NCBI GenBank assembly: GCA_018061225.1
Contig: JAGOUK010000005.1
Location: 1 to 16,743, forward strand
DNA: 16,743 nucleotides
Source of the DNA: Candidatus Omnitrophota bacterium
Lineage (GTDB): Bacteria; Omnitrophota; Gorgyraeia; 2-02-FULL-51-18; JAGOUK01
Direction of reading: 5' to 3'
The notes under the pieces are model-generated. The model did not search any database and was not told the DNA's origin. It worked only from the letters and a program-made list of their open reading frames with translations. The position numbers and the translations under genes were made by a program. Within the stretch, counting starts at the first letter, position 1. Each line of letters begins with the position of its first letter. This document shows positions 7,552 to 13,458 of this stretch, piece after piece.

Positions 7552-8766
7552 TTAATTTTCTATCATCTGAGCCGCGGCCAAGACCTGATCGATGCTCTTG
7601 CCCTGCCTGAGCTCGTGGCGAATCTCATCGGCGTAGCGCTCGCGGACTTCCTGAGGATCACGTTGATGCTGACCAGCTACTTCTTGAATGCGGCGCTCCA
7701 CTTCGGCATCATCCACTTCCACCTTCGCATCCTCGGCGATGGCTTCCAATATGTAAAAAAGACGGACCTGACGCTCTGCGCGCTCGCGGATCTTTTCCTT
7801 CGCTTCTTTAAACTTGGGATCGTTAGCCGCGTCCGCCGGGGGCGCGCTTCCGGTGCTGTCCTGCCAGAGCTTGGCCTCCTGACGCACGACCATGCTCTCG
7901 GGCACGGTGAATTTGTTTTCGTCCAGCAGCTTGCCATAGGCTTCTTCCTGCATTTTCTCTCGCGCTTCATGCCGGCGGTAGCCCTGCAAATCACGACGCA
8001 CTTCTTCCTTGAGGTCGTTGAGGTCTTTTTTGCCGAAGCTCTGAGCAAAGGCATCGTCCAACACCGGAAGCTCACGGGCGCGAACTTCCTGAATCTTGAT
8101 GCGGTAGGTCGTCTCGGCTTCAAACGGGATCTCACGCACATCGCCCACGGAGGCGCCGATCAGGACTTCAAGCGAAAATTGTCCTTCTTTAGCCGGAGCA
8201 ATGACCAGCGTTGTACCGGACTTGCTCTGCACCATCTTGCCGGACTCAACCACTTCCACATCACAGATCACGGCATCACCAACGGCCGCGGCCCGAGGAG
8301 CATCCAGCGGCTTCACCACCGCTCGGGTGTCGCGAAACTGCTGTAGCACCTTGTCGATATCCTCATCAGAAATCGCGTCTTGAACCTTCTTGATCTTGAG
8401 GCCTTTGTATTTGCGCAGCTTCACTTCGGGCGCGCTCTCGAACTCAGCGACAAAGGTCATTTTTTTGCCCCGTTCCAGAACCAGGTCACGGACAGACGGG
8501 TAGCTGATCGCGCGAACTTCATGCTTTTCCAGCGCGCCGGAATAAGCCTCGGCCACGAGCTTTTTAGCAACCTCTTCCTTCGCCGTGTCGGCAAAGGTTG
8601 TCTGAATCAGGCTAACCGGAGCCTTCCCGGGACGAAATCCCGGCATCTTCGCCTTGCGGGCGATTTCGGTGAACACTTCTTGGAACGCGGTCTCGACCGA
8701 CTGCGGGTCGAGCTCGATGGATAATTCGTGGCGGCAGTCTTTGATTTTCTTAAGATTCGTCTTCAT
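7552..8766 (-). CDS. tig: Trigger factor, ribosome-associated chaperone
   Basis: Binds the ribosome exit tunnel and shields nascent chains. With the ATG at 8766 the protein has 404 residues and aligns with the family from its first strand (MKTNLKKIKDCRHELSIEL). The ribosome-binding loop GFRPGKAP is at residues 43-50. Residues 162-230 form the PPIase (FKBP-like) domain, which is short: the segment between VGDVREIPFE and YRIKIQEV lacks about ten residues usually found there. The long helical C-terminal chaperone arms occupy about 240-404. The frame is open up to 8823, but that start would overlap hpf by 74 bases and add residues unlike the family. The chosen ATG overlaps the hpf stop by 17 bases and has no clear Shine-Dalgarno, consistent with coupling to hpf. 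Confidence 0.95.
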   Translation of the reverse strand: MKTNLKKIKDCRHELSIELDPQSVETAFQEVFTEIARKAKMPGFRPGKAPVSLIQTTFADTAKEEVAKKLVAEAYSGALEKHEVRAISYPSVRDLVLERGKKMTFVAEFESAPEVKLRKYKGLKIKKVQDAISDEDIDKVLQQFRDTRAVVKPLDAPRAAAVGDAVICDVEVVESGKMVQSKSGTTLVIAPAKEGQFSLEVLIGASVGDVREIPFEAETTYRIKIQEVRARELPVLDDAFAQSFGKKDLNDLKEEVRRDLQGYRRHEAREKMQEEAYGKLLDENKFTVPESMVVRQEAKLWQDSTGSAPPADAANDPKFKEAKEKIRERAERQVRLFYILEAIAEDAKVEVDDAEVERRIQEVAGQHQRDPQEVRERYADEIRHELRQGKSIDQVLAAAQMIEN

Positions 8767-9091
8767 CCGGGGTGACACTTTCGACTTGAATCCGTTCGTG
8801 ACGGTGTTGTTTGAGTTTTTCATGATAACGCTCGAGCTGATGCATCAGGTTTCCGAGCGCGGCATCAAAGGAAGCCTGCATGGCGGTGGTGGTCTCACAC
8901 GCGGTCAGCCTGAGGTTCTTGCCCAGAAGTACGATTTCGCAGGTCTGATTAACCTTCTCAGCTTCAAAGATCACATGAGCCGTTTCGATCTTGAGCGCGA
9001 AACGATCAAGCTTGGGCATCTTCTCATCCACATAGTCGCGCAACATGTCCGTAACCGTGAATTTGTGACGGCCACTGATATCAATTTGCAT
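8750..9091 (-). CDS. hpf: Ribosome hibernation-promoting factor, short form (HPF/RaiA family)
   Basis: Binds the 30S subunit in slow growth and silences or stabilises ribosomes. The protein of 113 residues starts MQIDISGRHKFTVTDMLRDY and has the family's beta-alpha-beta-beta-beta-alpha pattern, including VDEKMPKLDRF and the helix ASFDAALGNLMHQLERYHEK followed by a basic KQHRHER. It ends in an acidic tail, TPDEDES. It lacks the roughly 60-residue C-terminal dimerisation domain of long HPF, so it belongs to the short class. The start is decided by AAGGAG at 9097-9102, five bases before ATG 9091; an in-frame ATG six codons earlier (9109) has no such site. It is the first gene after the promoter at 9134-9162 and is coupled to tig. 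Confidence 0.93.
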   Translation of the reverse strand: MQIDISGRHKFTVTDMLRDYVDEKMPKLDRFALKIETAHVIFEAEKVNQTCEIVLLGKNLRLTACETTTAMQASFDAALGNLMHQLERYHEKLKQHRHERIQVESVTPDEDES

Positions 9092-9096
9092 AAAAA

Positions 9097-9102
9097 CTCC
9101 TT
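9097..9102 (-). promoter_or_regulatory. Ribosome binding site deciding the hpf start
   Basis: AAGGAG on the minus strand, separated by five bases (all A on the plus strand) from ATG 9091. It favours the 113-residue hpf product over the longer reading from 9109. Confidence 0.85.
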
Positions 9103-9133
9103 GTCTCAATTAAGCAACGTTCAAGAGCCGCTT

Positions 9134-9162
9134 ATAATATCACAACCCCTCCCGCCTGACAA
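9134..9162 (-). promoter_or_regulatory. Sigma-70 type promoter with extended -10, driving hpf-tig-clpP operon
   Basis: On the minus strand there is TTGTCA (9157-9162), a spacer of exactly 17 bases, and TATTAT (9134-9139). Each hexamer matches the housekeeping consensus at five of six positions. The spacer ends in TGA, which gives the TGn extended -10 element. A start of transcription near 9127 would leave a leader of about 36 bases before hpf. This is the only clear promoter I can see in the window. It sits at the head of ten tightly packed genes. No operator or riboswitch was recognised in the short leader. Confidence 0.75.
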
Positions 9163-9216
9163 AACCCCATCAATTCAGCCGCGATCCACCCCTACAACCA
9201 TAAGATATCCCCGCTT

Positions 9217-9408
9217 CCGCCCTGGGGTGGGCGGCGGCGCCGTGCCGCCTCCCGCGAGCGGATGCGCTGTTCCGGGCGCCATCTCGTACGCGCCGGTGAG
9301 CAGAATCACAAAACCCGCTTCCCTGCTCCCCGGCGTGACTCATCCCGCGCCCTCCGCCGCATCCGCTGTCGTGTCGGCGTCAAAGCGCCGCCGCCCACCC
9401 CAGGGCGG
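9217..9408. repeat. 192-nt interrupted hairpin with perfect 24-bp inverted arms
   Basis: The outer arms 9217-9240 and 9385-9408 are perfect reverse complements over 24 bases; the left arm begins CCGCCCTGGGGTGGGC. The inside is not random. 9257-9266 pairs with 9358-9367 (AGCGGATGCG), 9274-9279 with 9347-9352 (GGGCGC), and 9291-9303 with 9323-9335 (13 bases, one mismatch), closing a 19-base loop at 9304-9322. Outside the arms, ATAAGAT (9200-9206) can pair with ATCTTTAT (9419-9426) with one bulge. The whole is therefore one long rod-like fold. It lies between lptB and the hpf promoter. It could be a palindromic repeat element, a structured RNA or a 3' end of the lptB transcript; the sequence alone does not decide. 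Confidence 0.85.
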
Positions 9409-9426
9409 TCGTTGAGACATCTTTAT

Positions 9427-9595
9427 AAGCGAGGTTCCTGCGTGCTGGTTGGACAGAGGGGCTTCGGAGGGCTTTTTCGAGGGTGCCGCGTCCCCGCGGC
9501 GCCCGAGGAAGGAGCCGGCGCGCCTAGTCTTAGACAGCGCGCCGGCGGCTCTGCCCGGAGAAGACCCTCTGTCCAACCAACCCGCACGAAGCGAG
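9427..9595. repeat. Three-way-junction palindrome bounded by 7-bp direct repeats
   Basis: The closing stem pairs GGTTGGACAGAGGG (9447-9460) perfectly with 9565-9578, then continues after one mismatch with four more pairs (9462-9465 with 9560-9563), then GGGC/GCCC (9469-9472 with 9553-9556). Inside are two separate hairpins: 9481-9490 with 9495-9504 (ten bases, one mismatch, TCCC loop) and GCCGGCGCGC 9514-9523 with 9537-9546 (perfect, 13-base loop). AAGCGAG occurs at 9427-9433 and again at 9589-9595, bracketing the palindrome like a target-site duplication. There is no transposase gene. On the minus strand it starts 22 bases after the lptB stop, so it could also shape the 3' end of that mRNA, although no T-tract follows it. 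Confidence 0.8.
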
Positions 9596-9600
9596 CGCGG

Positions 9601-10323
9601 TTACATGGAGAATTTTTCGCCCAGGTAGAGCTTGCGGGCCTCGTCGGACGAGAGAAGCTGTTCTTTGGTGCCGGAGACCAGGATGCGGCCTTCGGCCATG
9701 ATGTAGGCGCGGTCTGTGATGGAGAGGGTTTCGCGGACATTATGGTCGGTCAGGAGAATGCCAATCCCGCGATGGCGGAGATCTTTGATCAGCTCCTGAC
9801 ATTCGGACACCGCAATCGGATCAATGCCGGAGAAGGGCTCGTCGAGCAGAATGCACATCGGATGCGCCACCAGCGCGCGAGTGATTTCTAGACGACGGCG
9901 CTCGCCTCCCGAAAGGGTCACGGCCTTAGAGTTGCGAAGCTTTTCGATCCTGAGTTCGCGTAGCAGCTCTTCCAGACGGCGCTTACGCTCCCGATACGGA
10001 ATGCGCAGAGCCTCCAAAATAGCCATGATGTTTTCGGAGACGGTCAAATTTCTAAAAATTGACGGCTCCTGAGAAAGATACCCCATGCCATAGCGGGCGC
10101 GCTTGTACATGGGCATCTTAGTCACGTCACGTCCGTTGAACAGGATGCGGCCGGAGTCCGCCGCCACCAGGCCCACGGTCATATAAAAGGTGGTGGTTTT
10201 GCCGGCGCCGTTGGGCCCCAAAAGACCGACGATTTCGCCGCGGTTCACGGTGATATTGACGCCCTTCACCACTTCCCGCTCACCGTACTTCTTTTTGACG
10301 AACTGCACATCCAGAAGGCTCAT
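9601..10323 (-). CDS. lptB: LPS export ABC transporter ATP-binding protein
   Basis: Cytoplasmic ATPase that drives extraction of LPS from the inner membrane with LptF and LptG. It has 240 residues. In order: Walker A GPNGAGKTT (36-44), Q-loop Gln85 in YLSQEPSIFRNLTV, ABC signature LSGGERRR (138-145), Walker B CILLDEP with Glu162, and H-loop His194 in LLTDHN. The segment MGYLSQEPSIFRNLTVSENI and the end GEKFSM are characteristic of LptB rather than amino-acid importers. ATG 10323 overlaps the lptC stop as ATGA and is preceded by GAGGA (10328-10332). It is the last gene of the Kdo/LPS operon. LptF and LptG are not in the window. Confidence 0.97.
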   Translation of the reverse strand: MSLLDVQFVKKKYGEREVVKGVNITVNRGEIVGLLGPNGAGKTTTFYMTVGLVAADSGRILFNGRDVTKMPMYKRARYGMGYLSQEPSIFRNLTVSENIMAILEALRIPYRERKRRLEELLRELRIEKLRNSKAVTLSGGERRRLEITRALVAHPMCILLDEPFSGIDPIAVSECQELIKDLRHRGIGILLTDHNVRETLSITDRAYIMAEGRILVSGTKEQLLSSDEARKLYLGEKFSM

Positions 10324-11090
10324 GGTATCCTCGATGAAATTTGGGCCGCTTCCAGCTGCCCAGTGTCGCGAATGCTAATCTCCGGCATTCCTTCCAATCG
10401 GACCGACCCCGTTCTCGTATCATAAATAGCTTTATTGGCAATACTCACATCGCCGTCGTGGGTGATGCGGACATTCCCGGCGGCCGTGATCGAAACGATT
10501 TTCTTCGTTTCGGGATCAAAAAAAGCATCCATCCGATCCGAGGCCAGATCCCCGCGCGTGTCACGTATCCTCACATCATGATACAGCGTGACACGGCTTT
10601 CACCCTGCAAAATTCTCATTGGCCCGCGGCAAGTCACAATGGTGCCGTCCGGCTCTATCTTCATGCGGACATCCTGATTGATCTGAATGCTTTTTTGATT
10701 GAGCTTGCCGATGGCGCCGCGGCCTTCGACTTCAATGTTGCGGTGAAGGACTTTCACGGGTTGGCTGGTCACAAACCGTGTCTTGGCGTTCTGCCAGAAC
10801 ACCTTGTCCGACCGTATGATCGCCCCGCCGAGCATCGTGAGCACCACGTTGCGTTCTATAAAAACATCCGCCGTCGTCGTCACCTTTGCGGATTCTCCGA
10901 CGAGGCGCCAGGAGGCGCTGCCGTCATCATCGTAGCCCTCGAGTTCAAAATGCTCGATGGTCTGCCCCTTGGCTTCGCCAGAGTCCGGCGGCGGTATCGG
11001 GTCGGACGACGGGCCGCGCTTGGCCACAAAAAACAAAAAGGCCGCGCCCAAAACAGCCGCGGCCAATAACCCCAAAAGCGCCCGCCTCAC
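10320..11090 (-). CDS. lptC: LptC-LptA fusion-like periplasmic LPS transport protein
   Basis: A 256-residue protein with one N-terminal membrane anchor (ALLGLLAAAVLGAAFLFFVA, residues 4-23) and the rest periplasmic. Residues about 44-145 look like LptC (FELEGYDDDGSASWRLVGES, then VLTMLGGAIIRSDKVFW). Residues about 150-242 look like an OstA/LptA domain (GPMRILQGESRVTLYHDVRI, then AGNVRITHDGDVSIANKAIY and RLEGMPEI). LptC in E. coli is about 190 residues, so the extra length fits a second beta-jellyroll domain. No separate lptA lies between it and lptB, where it is normally found, so the protein may span from the inner-membrane complex into the periplasmic bridge. The start is GTG 11090, one base after the kdsC stop. 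The domain assignment is by pattern only. Confidence 0.82.
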   Translation of the reverse strand: MRRALLGLLAAAVLGAAFLFFVAKRGPSSDPIPPPDSGEAKGQTIEHFELEGYDDDGSASWRLVGESAKVTTTADVFIERNVVLTMLGGAIIRSDKVFWQNAKTRFVTSQPVKVLHRNIEVEGRGAIGKLNQKSIQINQDVRMKIEPDGTIVTCRGPMRILQGESRVTLYHDVRIRDTRGDLASDRMDAFFDPETKKIVSITAAGNVRITHDGDVSIANKAIYDTRTGSVRLEGMPEISIRDTGQLEAAQISSRIP

Positions 11091-11091
11091 T

Positions 11092-11622
11092 TCAGGAGCC
11101 GACCTTAGCCGTGATCCCCGACCAAAGATCCTGCGCTTTGAGTATCATGTCAATGACTTCCCGGACGGCGCCATCGCCGCCGCGCCGCTCAGTCACGTAA
11201 TGCGCGGCTTGCTTCACTTCGCCTACGGCATTCTGAACGGCAACCGCGAGCCCCGCCTTGCGCATCGGGGCCAGGTCGAGGATATCGTCACCAACATAGG
11301 CCGCCTGCTCTAGCTCAAGTCCATATTTGTGGACGAGCTTCTCAAGCACTTTGCCCTTCTCATGACAATTTTGGATCAGGCGATCTACGCGCAGGTCTTT
11401 GGCGCGGCGTTCGTTCACACGGCTTTTGCGGCCGGTGATAATCACTGTGCGGATCTTGGCGCGCTGGGCCAGCACCATGCCCTGGCCGTCTTGAATATTG
11501 AAGCCCTTGATCTCGTCGCCATGATCGCCGTAATAGATCGTCCCATTCGTCAACACGCCGTCTAAATCCGTGGCAATCAGCCGGATGCGCTTCAGCCGTT
11601 CGTTCAAGTCCTGAGCGGTCAT
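11092..11622 (-). CDS. kdsC: 3-deoxy-D-manno-octulosonate 8-phosphate phosphatase
   Basis: HAD-family phosphatase of 176 residues that removes phosphate from Kdo-8-phosphate to give Kdo. The short C0-type form has no cap domain, as in known KdsC tetramers. Motif I is ATDLDGVLTNG with Asp19 and Asp21, motif II is IITGRKS, motif III is the Lys in HEKGKV, and motif IV is YVGDDILDLAPM. The tail RRGGDGAVREVIDMIL contains the GGxGAVRE segment usual for KdsC. The ATG overlaps the kdsD stop as ATGA (11619-11622). The gene lies between kdsD and lptC, the same neighbours as in proteobacterial kdsD-kdsC-lptC clusters. Confidence 0.96.
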   Translation of the reverse strand: MTAQDLNERLKRIRLIATDLDGVLTNGTIYYGDHGDEIKGFNIQDGQGMVLAQRAKIRTVIITGRKSRVNERRAKDLRVDRLIQNCHEKGKVLEKLVHKYGLELEQAAYVGDDILDLAPMRKAGLAVAVQNAVGEVKQAAHYVTERRGGDGAVREVIDMILKAQDLWSGITAKVGS

Positions 11623-12584
11623 GACGCGATAAAACCCTGTGCCAAGAGATCCTGCACATCCAGAAGACCGCTGACACGACCCTTGGCGTCTGTCACGGGC
11701 AGCTCATCGATGGCGCGGCGGCGCAACAGCTCCAGCGCCCGCACGGCCAGCATGTCCTCGCTCACCGTCACGGGATTTGAGGTCATGAACCGTGATACTG
11801 GGGTATTCGGGTTGGCGGTTAGTTCCTTAAAATGCCGCCGCAAATCTCCGTCCGTAAATATGCCCAGGCAGCATCCCTTCGCATTCACCACGGCGGCGCT
11901 GCCGGCGCGCGCGGTCGTGATGCGCAGCAGAACCTCCCGGATAGAGTCGGTCGGTTTGACGCGAGGGTTCCGGTCGCCGGAACGCATCACATCCTTCACC
12001 TTCAGGCGCATGCGCTTACCGAGCATTCCACCGGGATGCAGCAACGCAAAATCTTTTTCTTTAAATTTCCGCTTCTTAACGAGCGCCATGGCCAGCGCGT
12101 CACCCATCGCCAGCATGCAGGTTGTGGAAGCGGTCGGAGCCAAATTTAACGGCTCGGCTTCAGAAACAACCGACGTGTCCAGCACCACTTCAGCAAAACG
12201 CGCCAAGGAAGAGCGCATATTTCCGGTCATGACGACGATCTTGGCTCCGATGGATTTGAGCAAAGGTGCTAATCGGGTTAATTCCTCGGTCTCACCGCTG
12301 TTAGACAAGAGAATGAGCACCGCGCCGGACGGGACGCGTCCGATATCCCCGTGCAGCGCGTCCGCGGGATGAAGGGTGAAGGAAGGAGTTCCTGTGGAGG
12401 CAAAGCTGGCTGATATTTTTTCGGCAATGAATCCGGGCTTACCCATTCCGACCAGGATCACAGGGTGCCTGGACGCAACGATCATGCGGACCGTCTTGTC
12501 GAATCCGGCATCCAAACGGCCGGCCATCCGCAGGATGGAATCAGCCTCGTGTTTGAGAACCGCCTTAGCGGTCGCTGTCGACAC
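11619..12584 (-). CDS. kdsD: D-arabinose 5-phosphate isomerase
   Basis: Interconverts ribulose 5-phosphate and arabinose 5-phosphate, the first step to Kdo. It has 321 residues: an N-terminal SIS sugar-isomerase domain (about 35-170, with VGMGKPGFIAEKISASF, LHPADALHGDIG and LLSNSGETEE), the family tag HPGGMLGKR (183-191), and two CBS domains (about 198-260 and 268-320, with GIFTDGDLRRHF and DELPVTDAKGRVSGLLDVQD). The start is GTG 12584, which overlaps the end of kdsA by 20 bases; GGAG about ten bases upstream is a modest ribosome binding site. The frame matches the family from the first helix (KHEADSILRM). Followed by kdsC in a 4-base overlap. Confidence 0.95.
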   Translation of the reverse strand: MSTATAKAVLKHEADSILRMAGRLDAGFDKTVRMIVASRHPVILVGMGKPGFIAEKISASFASTGTPSFTLHPADALHGDIGRVPSGAVLILLSNSGETEELTRLAPLLKSIGAKIVVMTGNMRSSLARFAEVVLDTSVVSEAEPLNLAPTASTTCMLAMGDALAMALVKKRKFKEKDFALLHPGGMLGKRMRLKVKDVMRSGDRNPRVKPTDSIREVLLRITTARAGSAAVVNAKGCCLGIFTDGDLRRHFKELTANPNTPVSRFMTSNPVTVSEDMLAVRALELLRRRAIDELPVTDAKGRVSGLLDVQDLLAQGFIAS

Positions 12585-13458
12585 GGCAGGAAACTCCGCT
12601 CAGCAATTGAAGACGCTTCCAGAGGCCAGGCAGCCATTCAAGCGGAAGCGAGTTGGGTCCATCCGACAAGGCCTTGTCGGGATTTTCGTGAACTTCCATG
12701 AAGATGCCGTCCACGCCAGCGACTGTGGCCGCGCATGCCAGCATCGGGGCGAACCGCCGATCCCCGCCAGTGGCATGGCCGAGCCCACCCGGGCGCTGCA
12801 CTGAGTGGGTCGCGTCAAAAATAACCGGAACGCCGAGCTCGCGCATCAGAGGAATGGCTCTAAAATCATTGACCAGCGTCCGATATCCGAACGAAGTCCC
12901 CCGCTCGGTCAAAAGGATGCGGTGATTGCCCGTGGAGCGGACTTTGTCCACCGCGTGCTTCATATCCTCGGGAGCCATGAATTGCCCCTTCTTGATATTG
13001 ACCACATTACCTGTGCGGCCGGCGGCAATCAAAAGGTCAGTCTGGCGGCAGAGAAACGCGGGGATCTGCAATACATCCACCACCGCGGCGGCGGCCTCAG
13101 CTTCTTCCGGCGAATGAATATCGCTGGTCACGGGAATGCCGAGTTCCTTTTTGATCCGCGCCAGCACTTGAAGCCCGGACTTCATGCCGGACCCGCGAAA
13201 AGCGGCAACCGAAGTGCGGTTGGCCTTATCATAACTGGACTTGAAAATGAGCTGAACGCCCATGCGATCCGCGAGTTTTTTTAAATGTTTCGCGTGCCGC
13301 AGAGCGGATGCCTCGGATTCGATCACACAGGGTCCGGCGATCAGAACCAGCGGACAACCGCGTCCGATACGGATATTCCCCAGGCGCACGGGCTCGCCCG
13401 GGCGCGGTGCTGCAGCCGCTTTGGAGCCGGAACGCTTTGAAGTTGGGCGGGAGCTCAT
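12565..13458 (-). CDS. kdsA: 3-deoxy-8-phosphooctulonate synthase, metal-dependent class
   Basis: Condenses arabinose 5-phosphate with phosphoenolpyruvate to Kdo-8-phosphate. It has 297 residues, including a basic, flexible N-terminal extension of about 33 residues (MSSRPTSKRSGSKAAAAPRP) not found in shorter homologues. The core shows AGPCVIESE, FKSSYDKANRTS, FRGSGMKSGL, CRQTDLL, NIKKGQFMAPEDM and FDATHSVQRPGG. Cys44, His218, Glu255 and Asp266 correspond, each at an offset of 33, to the metal ligands I recall for the Aquifex enzyme (Cys11, His185, Glu222, Asp233); E. coli has Asn in place of the Cys. This marks the metal-dependent class. The ATG overlaps the pyrG stop as ATGA. Its C-terminus overlaps the start of kdsD. 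Confidence 0.96.
   Translation of the reverse strand: MSSRPTSKRSGSKAAAAPRPGEPVRLGNIRIGRGCPLVLIAGPCVIESEASALRHAKHLKKLADRMGVQLIFKSSYDKANRTSVAAFRGSGMKSGLQVLARIKKELGIPVTSDIHSPEEAEAAAAVVDVLQIPAFLCRQTDLLIAAGRTGNVVNIKKGQFMAPEDMKHAVDKVRSTGNHRILLTERGTSFGYRTLVNDFRAIPLMRELGVPVIFDATHSVQRPGGLGHATGGDRRFAPMLACAATVAGVDGIFMEVHENPDKALSDGPNSLPLEWLPGLWKRLQLLSGVSCRVDSDR

Larger units (their letters stand above)
9163..9600. other. Gene-free structured gap between lptB and hpf promoter
   Basis: No reading frame here resembles a known protein. The open frames on either strand run through the palindromes and are arginine-, alanine- and glycine-rich, as expected from GC-rich repeats. The stretch is filled by the two palindromic elements described separately. 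The 37 bases between promoter and outermost pairing (9163-9199) show nothing recognisable. In many proteobacteria rpoN occupies the position between lptB and hpf; there is no room for it and no trace of it here. Confidence 0.7.

Noticed and set aside
8767..8823. Longer trigger factor start at 8823
   Set aside because: It would overlap hpf by 74 bases and add 19 residues before the conserved N-terminus, without a ribosome binding site.
9340..9420. Minus-strand 26-codon frame starting MSQRPPWGGRRRF
   Set aside because: It starts just outside the 192-nt palindrome and is read straight through its right arm. There is no Shine-Dalgarno, and the composition is explained by the repeat. I do not call it a gene without conservation evidence.
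9447..9578. Rho-independent terminator after lptB
   Set aside because: The stems are strong, but no T-run follows the palindrome on the minus strand, and the fold is branched and far longer than a standard terminator. Termination here remains possible but is not shown.
9200..9580. Known structural RNA (RNase P, tmRNA, SRP or 6S RNA) in the lptB-hpf gap
   Set aside because: None of the conserved sequence landmarks of RNase P RNA, tmRNA or SRP RNA is present. 6S RNA cannot be excluded by sequence, but the nested perfect arms look more like a repeat palindrome.
9262..9891. Plus-strand open frame of 209 codons across the palindromes and into lptB antisense
   Set aside because: Half of it is the shadow of lptB and the other half runs through GC-rich inverted repeats. 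The product is Arg/Ala/Gly-rich, matches no family I know and has no ribosome binding site.
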